The translations under genes were made by a program, and so were the position numbers. A stretch of DNA of 9,722 nucleotides from an uncultured Clostridia bacterium (GTDB lineage Bacteria; Bacillota; Clostridia; Oscillospirales; Ruminococcaceae). The notes under the pieces were generated by a model. It ran no database searches, had not been told where the DNA came from, and saw only the letters and a list, made by a program, of their open reading frames with translations. The stretch is from the NCBI GenBank assembly GCA_947177695.1, contig CAMWVO010000040.1, positions 1 to 9,722 on the forward strand, written 5' to 3'. Below, one piece after another: positions 1 to 6,080 of the stretch (positions are counted from its first letter, which is position 1; each line of letters starts with the position of its first letter).

Positions 1-16
1 CGAACTTTTTTGAGTC

Positions 17-31
17 GGCGGCTTCGCCGCC
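17..31. repeat. GC-rich perfect hairpin downstream of sigF
   Basis: A perfect 6-bp stem, ggcggc paired with gccgcc, closes a ttc loop. On the minus strand, where sigF ends 58 bases earlier, no T-run follows it, so it is a poor intrinsic terminator. The same ggcggc/gccgcc stem occurs twice in the hairpin array at 6079-6269, at 6125-6141 and 6188-6204. The flanks (gaac followed by a T-rich stretch on the left, ttagtac on the right at 48-54) also resemble the array. It is probably part of another copy of that element cut by the window edge, but the similarity is short and the inference is tentative. Confidence 0.5.
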
Positions 32-88
32 TGAGCGTTCCGACAGTTAGTACTATAAATCAAAATTTACCGCCTTTTCGGCATAGTT

Positions 89-754
89 TCAATCCGACAG
101 ATTTCCCCGCAGAAACATTAGAAGCTTTTTTTCTCGGCGGGACACCTGCACCTGCGACATTCCCAGAGCCTCGGCGGTGCGGGTCTGGGTCATGTCCTTG
201 AAGTAGCGGCAGTATATGAGACGGCGGTCGGTCTCGTCAAGGGCGGCGAGAGCCTGCCGCAGGGAGAGTATGTCCACAAGCTCCGCATCGGGGGCAGGCT
301 CGGCTATGTCTATCTGTCCCTCGTCCCCGTTTTCGGGATTTGCCGTAAGTGACACCGCTGGGAGATTTACCGCGATCGCTTCGGCAACATCTTCCGGGGA
401 AGAACCAGTCATCTCCGCAAGCTCGGAAACTGTAGGCTCTCTCCCCCGCAGCAGCGTGAACTGCTCCCGCGAACGGGAAATTTTCATGCCAAGCTCCCGC
501 ACGGAACGGCTTACCTTTACCGAGCCTCCGTCGCGGAAAAGACGCTTTATCTCGCCGAGTATAACGGGTACGGCGTAGGTGGAGAACTTCACTCCCCTGT
601 CACGGTCGAAAGCTGATGCGGCTTTGACAAGTCCCACACAGCCCGCGCCGTACAAATCGTCGTATTCTATGCCCTTGCCCTTGAAACGGTTTGCGCACAG
701 GTGAACAAGTCCAAGATTTTCTTCCGCAAGCTTATTTTCTTTCAGAGAGTTCAC
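89..754 (-). CDS. sigF: RNA polymerase forespore sigma factor SigF (SpoIIAC)
   Basis: A sigma-70 family factor of 221 aa that directs RNA polymerase to early forespore genes in endospore formers. Region 2 is at residues 31-76, with the DDL..GCVGL and FSTYAVP signatures and the GEIKR motif. Region 3 follows at about 78-140. Region 4.2, a helix-turn-helix, is at about 188-212 and carries the SQVQVSR motif typical of SigF. The start is GTG with an AAGGA site about nine bases upstream. It cannot lie further upstream, because the spoIIAB stop codon is in the same frame only 24 bases before it. As recalled, the Bacillus subtilis protein is about 255 aa, so this one lacks roughly 28 N-terminal residues (region 1.2). 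It is the last gene of the spoIIA operon and is held inactive by SpoIIAB, encoded just upstream. Family assignment is firm; SigF rather than SigG rests on the operon context. Confidence 0.95.
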   Translation of the reverse strand: MNSLKENKLAEENLGLVHLCANRFKGKGIEYDDLYGAGCVGLVKAASAFDRDRGVKFSTYAVPVILGEIKRLFRDGGSVKVSRSVRELGMKISRSREQFTLLRGREPTVSELAEMTGSSPEDVAEAIAVNLPAVSLTANPENGDEGQIDIAEPAPDAELVDILSLRQALAALDETDRRLIYCRYFKDMTQTRTAEALGMSQVQVSRREKKLLMFLRGNLSD

Positions 755-778
755 GGCGGTTTTCCTTTCTTTTGAGTA

Positions 779-1231
779 TTATGTATTATCTTTGCCCGAA
801 AGGATCTTCCGCTTCATGACGACCGTTGTGCCCTTATCGGGCGTACTTCTTACCGTGACCGAATCCATAAAGCTTTCCATTACCGCGAAGCCAAGTCCCG
901 CGCGCTCCTCCTCGGGAGCGGAGGTGTACAGCGGCTCCATCGCTTTTTTTACATCGGGGATACCGCAGCCGCTGTCCCGTATTTTTATGTAGAGGGTGTT
1001 GTCCTCAAGGGCGCGGACGGTCATTTCTATTTTGCTTTTATCCGAAGCCGTACCGCGGTAGGCGTGGACTATGCAGTTCGTTACCGCCTCGGAAACGGCG
1101 GTCTTTATCTCCCCCACCTCGCTGACCGACGGGTCCAGCTGCGCCGCAAAGGACGACACCACCGAGCGCGAAAGCCCCTCATTGCGGCTGTCGGCGGGAA
1201 AAACCAATTTTATCTCGTTTAATATTTTCAT
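779..1231 (-). CDS. spoIIAB: Anti-sigma F factor and serine kinase SpoIIAB
   Basis: A protein of 150 aa of the GHKL ATPase/kinase fold, close to the usual 146 aa. It binds and inhibits SigF and phosphorylates SpoIIAA using ATP. The N box is SEAVTNCIVHAY at residues 47-58, with the predicted catalytic base Glu48 and Mg-binding Asn52. The G1 box is RDSGCGIPD at 85-93, and the ATP-lid/G2 segment is RAGLGFAVMESFMD at 110-123. Arg22 aligns with the Bacillus Arg20 that contacts both SigF and SpoIIAA. The start is ATG, with GAGGG and AGGA purine runs just upstream. It begins 19 bases after the spoIIAA stop and ends 24 bases before sigF, the standard three-gene order. All catalytic residues are present, so it should be active. 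Confidence 0.96.
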   Translation of the reverse strand: MKILNEIKLVFPADSRNEGLSRSVVSSFAAQLDPSVSEVGEIKTAVSEAVTNCIVHAYRGTASDKSKIEMTVRALEDNTLYIKIRDSGCGIPDVKKAMEPLYTSAPEEERAGLGFAVMESFMDSVTVRSTPDKGTTVVMKRKILSGKDNT

Positions 1232-1250
1232 TTCCTGACCCTCTTTCTCG

Positions 1251-1556
1251 CTATCTTATGACGGCAAGCCTGTCCAGACCCGCAAGGCGCATGACCTTTT
1301 TTATCTGGTTTCCCGTGTTCTCGATAATAACGCAGCCGCCGTAGGGCTTTACAATTTTGTACCGTCCCATAACAAGACCTATGCCCGAACTGTCCATAAA
1401 GGTCACTCCGTCAAAATCCAGTATGAGCTGCTTGGGGTGATGCTTGTCTATGGCAAGGTCGATATCCTCGCGAATGGCTTTGGCGGTATGGTGATCTACC
1501 TCGCCCGAAAGCCTTGCGATAACGGTATTCTCCTCTGTATCAATAATAACAGGCAT
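1251..1556 (-). CDS. spoIIAA: Anti-anti-sigma F factor SpoIIAA
   Basis: A 101-aa single STAS-domain protein that releases SigF by binding SpoIIAB when unphosphorylated. The phosphorylation site lies in FMDSSGIGLVMGRY at residues 53-66; Ser57 corresponds to Bacillus Ser58, the residue phosphorylated by SpoIIAB and dephosphorylated by the membrane phosphatase SpoIIE. The N-terminal strand and the C-terminal helix (NQIKKVMRLAGLDRL) fit the family throughout. The ATG start has an AAGGAAG site about seven bases upstream. It is the first gene of the spoIIA operon, 240 bases after rplA. I looked for a sigma-H promoter in the 90 bases upstream and saw no convincing match, so the sporulation promoter is unresolved. 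Confidence 0.95.
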   Translation of the reverse strand: MPVIIDTEENTVIARLSGEVDHHTAKAIREDIDLAIDKHHPKQLILDFDGVTFMDSSGIGLVMGRYKIVKPYGGCVIIENTGNQIKKVMRLAGLDRLAVIR

Positions 1557-1643
1557 TTCTTCACTTCCTTGAGAATGATTTGTGTACTGTATATTTTACG
1601 CCCGACCCTGCGCTGAAATTTGTCATAACCCGTCATGCAGGCG

Positions 1644-1681
1644 CAAAAAAATAAAACCGTCCGCCAAATTGACGAACGGTT
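1644..1681 (-). terminator. Intrinsic terminator after rplA
   Basis: On the minus strand a 9-bp stem (aaccgttcg with cggacggtt, one T-G wobble) closes a 9-base loop and is followed at once by a T-rich tract, TTATTTTTTT. In plus coordinates the stem arms are 1655-1663 and 1673-1681. It lies 116 bases past the rplA stop and before spoIIAA, so it should separate the ribosomal protein operon from the sporulation operon. Confidence 0.85.
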
Positions 1682-1690
1682 CAAAATATA

Positions 1691-1717
1691 AATTAAAAGC
1701 AAAGGCTGAGCCTTTAC
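1691..1717 (-). terminator. Possible first terminator hairpin after rplA
   Basis: On the minus strand gtaaaggc pairs with gcctttgc (8 bp, one T-G wobble) around a TCA loop. It is followed by TTTT and then an A/T-rich stretch. It lies directly ahead of the stronger terminator at 1644-1681, so the two may act in tandem. An alternative is that this hairpin belongs to a structured leader or 3' end spanning 1682-1796. That stretch also holds a 7-bp hairpin at 1762-1778 and no gene that I can support. Confidence 0.5.
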
Positions 1718-1796
1718 CCCTGCCGCCGTAGTTTGAGCGTAAGGGTTAATACTCTTCCGAGACGAAAGAAACTTCCGTATCGTTATTTGCCTAAAA

Positions 1797-2492
1797 TCAA
1801 ACGCCGTACTTGATTGTGGAAACGGGAATGCCAACGCCCATTGTGGAAGCCACTACGCAGGACTTGATGTAAGTACCCTTTGCAGCCGCAGGCTTAGCCT
1901 TAACGATAGCTTCGAGAAGCGTGTCAAGGTTCTGAGCAAGCTTTTCCTTGCCGAAAGAAGCCTTTCCGATAGGACAGTGAATGATGTTGGTCTTGTCGAG
2001 ACGGTACTCGATCTTACCTGCCTTAGCTTCGGAAATAGCCTTAGCAATGTCGGGGGCAACAGTGCCCGCCTTGGGGTTAGGCATAAGTCCGCGGGGACCG
2101 AGAACTCTCGCCGCCTTACCAACAACGCCCATCATGTCGGGAGAAGCTACGCATACGTCGAAGTCGAGCCAGTTTTCCTTAACGATCTTTTCAACCAGAT
2201 CAGCGCCGCCTACGAAATCAGCTCCTGCTGCCTTAGCGTCAGCCTCTTTTTCCTCCTTGCAGAAAGCAAGTACGCGAACGTTCTTACCTGTACCGTTGGG
2301 GAGAACTACCGCGCCTCTTACCTGCTGATCGGCATGACGGGAGTCAACGCCCAGACGAACGTGAACCTCAATGGTCTCATCAAATTTAGCCTTGGCGTTC
2401 TTGCAAGCCAGATCGAGAGCCTCTTCGGTCTCATAGAGCTTGCTTCTGTCAACAGCCTTAGCGCTTTCATTATATTTCTTACCGTGTTTCAT
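1797..2492 (-). CDS. rplA: 50S ribosomal protein L1
   Basis: A 231-aa L1 protein, normal length for bacteria. It binds helices 76-78 of 23S rRNA at the L1 stalk, which helps move tRNA out of the E site, and in many bacteria it represses its own operon. The family signature LGPRGLMPNPKAGTV is intact, followed by a lysine-rich RNA-binding segment. The start is the ATG at 2492, with AAGGAGG at a suitable distance upstream. The reading frame stays open for 27 more codons to 2573, but that stretch lacks L1 similarity and covers the putative L1-binding hairpin, so it was left out. rplK lies 169 bases upstream. No rplJ follows; terminators and spoIIAA come next. Confidence 0.97.
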   Translation of the reverse strand: MKHGKKYNESAKAVDRSKLYETEEALDLACKNAKAKFDETIEVHVRLGVDSRHADQQVRGAVVLPNGTGKNVRVLAFCKEEKEADAKAAGADFVGGADLVEKIVKENWLDFDVCVASPDMMGVVGKAARVLGPRGLMPNPKAGTVAPDIAKAISEAKAGKIEYRLDKTNIIHCPIGKASFGKEKLAQNLDTLLEAIVKAKPAAAKGTYIKSCVVASTMGVGIPVSTIKYGV

Positions 2493-2524
2493 TATCAGAT
2501 TTCCTCCTTGTAAGTGGTAAATGT

Positions 2525-2567
2525 TCCCATGCTTGGGACTCTTAGCGGAATTATTTCCTCCCACTAA
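2525..2567 (-). promoter_or_regulatory. Putative L1-binding autoregulatory hairpin upstream of rplA
   Basis: In the minus-strand RNA a 9-bp stem (ttagtggga with ttccgctaa, plus arms 2559-2567 and 2542-2550) carries GTGGGAGG across its 5' arm and loop. The same octamer occurs in the L1-binding region of 23S rRNA, and I recall a like element in the rplK-rplA spacer of other Firmicutes. A second hairpin (TCCCA with TGGGA, 2525-2538) follows directly. The position, 33-75 bases before the rplA start codon, fits feedback control by L1. The structure is seen in the sequence; the function is inferred. Confidence 0.6.
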
Positions 2568-2661
2568 ACGCAAGATGAACAGAGCCGCAGTTGGGGAAAA
2601 TATTCTTTCCCGCGCTCCGAAAACATCCGCCGTAAATTATTTGTCCATAACCGAAATGTGG

Positions 2662-3087
2662 TTAGTCAACAACCTCAACGCCCATAGAACGGCAAGTGCC
2701 TGCGATCATGCTCATTGCAGTCTCAATGGTTGCCGCATTAAGGTCGGGCATTTTGGTCTCTGCGATCTTCTTGATCTGTTCCTTGGTGATCTTGCCTACC
2801 TTGGTCTTGTTGGGAACTCCCGAACCGCTTTCAAGACCGATAGCCTTCTTGATAAGAACCGCAGCGGGCGGAGTCTTTGTGATAAAGCTGAACGAACGGT
2901 CAGCATAAACTGTGATAACAACAGGGATAATAAGACCGATATCGTTCTTTGTTCTCTCGTTAAATTCCTTTGTAAAAGCCATGATATTAACGCCGTGCTG
3001 ACCGAGAGCAGGACCAACAGGCGGAGCAGGAGTAGCCTTTCCTGCTGCGATCTGAAGCTTGATTAAGCCAACTACTTTCTGTGCCAT
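2662..3087 (-). CDS. rplK: 50S ribosomal protein L11
   Basis: A 141-aa L11, full length. It sits at the base of the GTPase-associated centre of the 50S subunit and contacts elongation factors; thiostrepton binds here in other bacteria. The proline-rich N-terminal PAPPVGPALGQHG and the rRNA-binding C-terminal signature (KMPDLNAATIETA to MGV) are both intact. The ATG at 3087 was chosen because AAAGGA lies nine bases upstream. An in-frame ATG at 3096 touches that site with no spacer and would only add Met-Ile-Ile. It lies between nusG, 136 bases upstream, and rplA, and should be cotranscribed with both. Confidence 0.97.
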   Translation of the reverse strand: MAQKVVGLIKLQIAAGKATPAPPVGPALGQHGVNIMAFTKEFNERTKNDIGLIIPVVITVYADRSFSFITKTPPAAVLIKKAIGLESGSGVPNKTKVGKITKEQIKKIAETKMPDLNAATIETAMSMIAGTCRSMGVEVVD

Positions 3088-3113
3088 TATAATCATTCCT
3101 TTCTGAGTTTTGC

Positions 3114-3130
3114 AGCTTCGTTCCGAAGCT
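3114..3130 (-). repeat. Hairpin in the nusG-rplK spacer
   Basis: A perfect 7-bp stem (agcttcg with cgaagct) around a 3-base loop lies 27 bases before the rplK start. A second perfect stem, tccgaa with ttcgga, is at 3172-3190 in the same spacer. Neither is followed by a T-run on the minus strand, so they do not look like terminators. They may be processing or stability elements, or part of a leader for rplK; no known family was recognised. Confidence 0.4.
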
Positions 3131-3223
3131 TTCGGGCTGCCTTAAGGCTGTCCGAAAAGAAAACCCGCCGATCCGAAATTTATCTTCGGAGTATATGCAC
3201 TTCCGATTTTCAATAATTGATAA

Positions 3224-3766
3224 TTAATACTCGTCCGAGGGCGCGACCATAGTGATCTCCAGCTCTGCCGAGGTATCCCGTCCGAACATGGAGACCTTGA
3301 CGTTCACCGTCATATTCTCCGTGTCGATGCTTTCCACCTCGCCCACAATGCCCTCCATAGGACCCGCGGTGATCTTTACCTTGTCGCCCGCCTTGAAGTT
3401 TACCTCAACGGACGCAGGCTTAGCCTCCGTGTCGATACCCATAGCAGCCGCTTCCTTGTCGGTAAGCGGAATGGGCTTGGATCCGGGACCAACAAATCCC
3501 GTACAGCCTCTGGTATTTCTCACCACATACCATGAATCGTCGGTGAGAACCATCTTTACCAAAACATATCCGGGGAAAATTTTTCTTTCCACCTCATGCA
3601 TTTTATTCTTGTCGTTCATTTCCATGACCGTCTCGGTGGGGACCTGAACCTCCTGAATAAGATCATGAAGCTTTCGGTTATCGACGACCTTCATGATCGT
3701 CTGCGCAACCTTATTCTCATAACCGGAATAAGTGTGAATGACATACCATTTTGCCGCTTCTGACAT
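3224..3766 (-). CDS. nusG: Transcription termination/antitermination protein NusG
   Basis: A 180-aa NusG. The NGN domain (about residues 5-105) opens with KWYVIHTYSGYE and contains FPGYVLVKM and the VVRNTRGCTGFVGP motif; it binds the RNA polymerase clamp and controls pausing. The KOW domain, about 124-150, contains FKAGDKVKITAGPMEGIVGEV; in other bacteria it contacts Rho or ribosomal protein S10. The length is typical and no insertion is present. The ribosome binding site (GGGAAGGA) lies 13 bases before the ATG, which is long. It sits inside a 43-bp repeat that recurs upstream of atpD. secE lies 150 bases upstream and rplK follows, the standard order secE-nusG-rplK-rplA. Confidence 0.97.
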   Translation of the reverse strand: MSEAAKWYVIHTYSGYENKVAQTIMKVVDNRKLHDLIQEVQVPTETVMEMNDKNKMHEVERKIFPGYVLVKMVLTDDSWYVVRNTRGCTGFVGPGSKPIPLTDKEAAAMGIDTEAKPASVEVNFKAGDKVKITAGPMEGIVGEVESIDTENMTVNVKVSMFGRDTSAELEITMVAPSDEY

Positions 3767-3776
3767 AATTAATGAC

Positions 3777-3819
3777 CATTCCTTCCCTATCAGAGGTTAG
3801 AGATTCAGAGGTAAGTGGT
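3777..3819 (-). repeat. Dispersed leader repeat, copy upstream of nusG
   Basis: This stretch matches 8168-8209, upstream of atpD, at about 38 of 43 positions with a one-base gap. Both copies contain cattccttcccta and cagaggtaag on the plus strand, and both place GGGAAGGAATG at the ribosome binding site of the next gene. On the minus strand it reads as a run of related CTAACCTCT and CTTACCTCT units. A shorter piece, gtaagtggtaa, also occurs at 2510-2520 upstream of rplA. Confidence 0.75.
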
Positions 3820-3916
3820 AAGGAGCGCAAGCGGCTGCCTGTTCCGAAAGATAAGTCCTCTGTGTCCGCTCTCCGTCCTCTCAGCTTCCTCTGCTTTGCG
3901 TCTGCGTGTTCGCTGC

Positions 3917-4231
3917 TCAGCCGCCTGCTTTTGTTGCCAGGTTAAGCAGAGCCGTGAGCGCACTGTCGATACCGTATACAATGATACCGCTTGCGCACAT
4001 TCCCACAAGAACCACAAACGTGTTGTTTACGACCTTTTTCCATGAAGGCCATGTTACTTTTTTGATCTCACTTCTCAAGTCCTTGAAGTACTTCACAATA
4101 CCGCCGGGCTTTTTCGCGCCTGACTTTTTGCCTTTAGCCTTTTCGCGGTCGCTGACCATCTTGTTCGCTTTAGCCTCAGCCTGGGCGACGATGGAGTTTT
4201 TCTTGGACTTGCTGTTTTTTGCGTCAGCCAT
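3917..4231 (-). CDS. secE: Preprotein translocase subunit SecE
   Basis: A 104-aa SecE that clamps SecY in the membrane channel for protein export. The N-terminal 45 or so residues are rich in Lys and Ala. The conserved cytoplasmic stretch GGIVKYFKDLRSEIKKVTWPSW comes next, followed by one membrane segment (about FVVLVGMCASGIIVYGID) near the C-terminus, the usual single-span form of Firmicutes. The ATG at 4231 was preferred because GAGGTG lies six bases upstream. A GTG at 4240 would lie inside that binding site. The gene starts 14 bases after rpmG ends. After its stop come 150 purine-rich bases with no supported gene before nusG. Confidence 0.93.
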   Translation of the reverse strand: MADAKNSKSKKNSIVAQAEAKANKMVSDREKAKGKKSGAKKPGGIVKYFKDLRSEIKKVTWPSWKKVVNNTFVVLVGMCASGIIVYGIDSALTALLNLATKAGG

Positions 4232-4245
4232 TCTCCGCACCTCGC

Positions 4246-4395
4246 TTACTTAGTTTCTTTGTGAAGAGTATGCTTTCTGCAGAACTTACAGTACTTGTTC
4301 ATTTCAAGTCTGTCGGGATCGTTCTTCTTGTTCTTCTTGGTGTTGTAGTTGCGCTGTTTGCACTCCGTACAAGCCAATGTAATCTTTACTCTCAT
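4246..4395 (-). CDS. rpmG: 50S ribosomal protein L33, zinc-binding form
   Basis: A 49-aa L33. It has the motif MRVKITLACTEC at the N-terminus and two CxxC pairs, Cys9/Cys12 and Cys36/Cys39, so it is the zinc-binding (C+) type; many bacteria also keep a C- paralogue. The start is the ATG at 4395, with GGAGGTG about five bases upstream; a longer open frame to 4482 lacks family similarity. It is the first gene of the rpmG-secE-nusG-rplK-rplA unit, separated from its promoter by a leader of about 290 bases. Confidence 0.95.
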   Translation of the reverse strand: MRVKITLACTECKQRNYNTKKNKKNDPDRLEMNKYCKFCRKHTLHKETK

Positions 4396-4686
4396 ATCGG
4401 CACCTCCTATTAGATTGAGCGATGACCGCCGTTGGGGGACTGCAACCAAAGAACAACGACCTAATGCCGCGAACCCAAGCACTTTCTCCTGTTCCGCTTT
4501 GCCTTATTCCTCGCCGTTCTCTTATGCACGCCGTCCGTGTGACCGCACCGCCTTGCGTTTTCGCAGGGGACGTATTTCCCCTGTGCCTCCCTCTGTGACT
4601 TGGCTCGGGCTGACTCGCAGGAGCCTTGCCGAGAGACTTTTCCGCCCGTAAAAAAGAGCGCAAAAAAATAAGCCTCTGCAAGAGGT
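4396..4686 (-). promoter_or_regulatory. Long untranslated leader of the rpmG operon
   Basis: From the predicted transcription start near 4686 to the rpmG ATG there are about 290 bases without a supportable gene. In the RNA, CCTCT pairs with AGAGG at the very 5' end (4673-4685) and is followed by a U-run. A 7-bp stem, CAGGGGA with TCCCCTG, is at 4564-4583. The rest is purine-rich and GC-richer than the promoter region. I found no tRNA cloverleaf or T-box motif. Its role is unknown; it could be a structured regulator of the operon or a separate small RNA. Confidence 0.5.
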
Positions 4687-4692
4687 ACTATT

Positions 4693-4722
4693 ATTATACC
4701 TCATTGCACAAGCTTTTGTCAA
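4693..4722 (-). promoter_or_regulatory. Sigma-A promoter for the rpmG-secE-nusG-rplK-rplA operon
   Basis: Read on the minus strand, a perfect TTGACA -35 box (4717-4722) and a perfect TATAAT -10 box (4693-4698) are separated by 18 bases. A- and T-tracts just upstream (about 4725-4750) resemble an UP element. Both boxes match the consensus, which suggests strong expression, as expected for ribosomal protein genes. The predicted start is near 4686. Confidence 0.92.
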
Positions 4723-4810
4723 GGACTTTTTCAAATTTTTTATTATTTTTCCGCATTTGACAAAATGGTTAAAGTAAATTTACAATTTAATAACAATTTG
4801 GCAAATTCCG

Positions 4811-4839
4811 TTGACTTTTGCCATAAAAAGCAATATACT
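4811..4839 (+). promoter_or_regulatory. Sigma-A promoter for the lipoprotein gene
   Basis: TTGACT at 4811-4816 and TATACT at 4834-4839 are separated by exactly 17 bases, in strongly A/T-rich DNA. The predicted start is near 4846, giving a leader of about 30 bases. It diverges from the rpmG promoter, with about 90 bases between the two -35 boxes, so the pair forms a divergent promoter region. Confidence 0.85.
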
Positions 4840-4874
4840 ATATTAAAATATCAATATGGGGTGAACGTATTTTT

Positions 4875-6080
4875 ATGAGGATCAATATTATGGGAAAATT
4901 ATTTGCTGTCCCGCTTTGTGCGGCTCTGCTGTGCTCCTGTGCGGCGAATGACAGCGAAGCGGGCGCTCCTGTCACGCTGACGGAAAGTCTGACGGAAGCT
5001 TTGGAAGCCGAATATCTAACTGAAACAGAGGATTTTTCCGAACCGCAGCTTATTGACGCGGACAGTCCCGCTCTGGAATACATAAACAGCATCGAGGGCA
5101 ATCCTTACAAGGTGTCTCTTGAAATAACCGCGGACGGCAAAGTCGAAGAAAATCTTTATGCCTCCGAAAGCGGATACTCATATGTAATATCCTCAAATAA
5201 AGCGGTTCTCGGACTTGTCCCCGAATTTTATCTCGGAGCGGAGCTGAACGTTACGGACACAGTTGTAAGGTTTACTCTTGACGATACCGCCGCCGAGGAC
5301 GGGATAGACAAGTATATGATCTTCATGTACTTTGAGGACATAAATACGCTGCTTCCGATAGAAACCTTTTACGACAACGGTACAAACACGGTTTACGCCC
5401 GTACTGACCGTCTCGGAACATACTGCGTTATGGATACGGAAAAATGGCTCAGCGCGCTGGCGGAAAACACCGAATATGCGGAAGCTCCGAACGAACCGGG
5501 AAATATCATATTCTGTATTGATCCGAGGATATCCTTGGACGAAGCAAAGTTTGATACTGTAAAAAACGATATTAAATATGTTTTTGAGGACGCCTGGTCC
5601 AGATACGAAAATATGAAGCTTTATGTATATTATCAGCAAAACTCCGGCGGAGAGGTCGTCCATACGCTTCTGAACGATGAAGCAAACGGCAGGGACTTCT
5701 TTGCCATTGAAGATTACTACTCTGTTGTGGACGCTCTTGATTCGCTTGAAAGCAGTATGGTAAAATGCGATGAACCGGAATACGATTTTGCCGCCGCCGT
5801 GCGGTTCATGCTGAACACCTGCGACGAAAACATTGTAACAATGTACCACGTTGTGGCAGACGGAAACGTTATTCTCGACAATGCGGACACGGAAAGACTT
5901 GTGCGTATTATCGGTGAAAGCAAATTTCTGAAGCGGGACGGGGATATCATGGACAGACTGTACATAAGCACTCTGTGCTATTCGGACAGCGAAATTATTC
6001 CCGAAGGCTCGAATTTCCACAAGCTTGCGGAGGCTTCCAACGGAATGGTCTACTGTACTGCGGAAGACGCGGAGCAATAA
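4875..6080 (+). CDS. Predicted lipoprotein with degenerate vWA-like domain
   Basis: A 401-aa protein of unknown function. Residues 1-21 look like a lipoprotein signal peptide ending in the lipobox LCSC, with Cys22 the likely lipidated residue. An acidic, Thr/Glu-rich linker follows (25-65). Residues about 70-190 look like a beta-rich domain ending in DRLGTYCVMDTEKW, similar in style to the module before vWA domains in clostridial surface proteins. Residues about 208-395 resemble a vWA fold: strand NIIFCIDPR, a long helix, strand KLYVYY, the segment YDFAAAVRFMLNT, and strand TMYHVVADG. The MIDAS motif DxSxS is not present (it reads DPRIS), so metal binding is doubtful. Two starts are possible, the ATG at 4875 (GGTGA ten bases upstream) or at 4890 (GAGGA eight bases upstream). 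It is the only plus-strand gene here and monocistronic. The fold call is by eye. Confidence 0.8.
   Translation: MRINIMGKLFAVPLCAALLCSCAANDSEAGAPVTLTESLTEALEAEYLTETEDFSEPQLIDADSPALEYINSIEGNPYKVSLEITADGKVEENLYASESGYSYVISSNKAVLGLVPEFYLGAELNVTDTVVRFTLDDTAAEDGIDKYMIFMYFEDINTLLPIETFYDNGTNTVYARTDRLGTYCVMDTEKWLSALAENTEYAEAPNEPGNIIFCIDPRISLDEAKFDTVKNDIKYVFEDAWSRYENMKLYVYYQQNSGGEVVHTLLNDEANGRDFFAIEDYYSVVDALDSLESSMVKCDEPEYDFAAAVRFMLNTCDENIVTMYHVVADGNVILDNADTERLVRIIGESKFLKRDGDIMDRLYISTLCYSDSEIIPEGSNFHKLAEASNGMVYCTAEDAEQ

Noticed and set aside
1557..1643. Sigma-H or sigma-F promoter before spoIIAA
   Set aside because: An A/T-rich stretch (taaaatata on the minus strand) is present, but no partner box at correct spacing matches either consensus.
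1682..1796. L10 leader after rplA
   Set aside because: The position fits, but the conserved motifs I know for that leader are not seen and no rplJ follows. A covariance scan would settle it.
4655..4685. Terminator hairpin with U-run just after the rpmG promoter
   Set aside because: The hairpin would be at the first bases of the transcript, too close to the start for normal intrinsic termination, and the stem is only 5 bp.
4396..4686. tRNA gene upstream of rpmG-secE
   Set aside because: A tRNA is common near secE in other bacteria, but no acceptor stem with a matching T-arm could be found here.
5193..6077. Minus-strand open frame (294 codons) opposite the lipoprotein gene
   Set aside because: The plus frame has a promoter, ribosome binding sites and a signal peptide; the minus frame has none of these and reads as a shadow.
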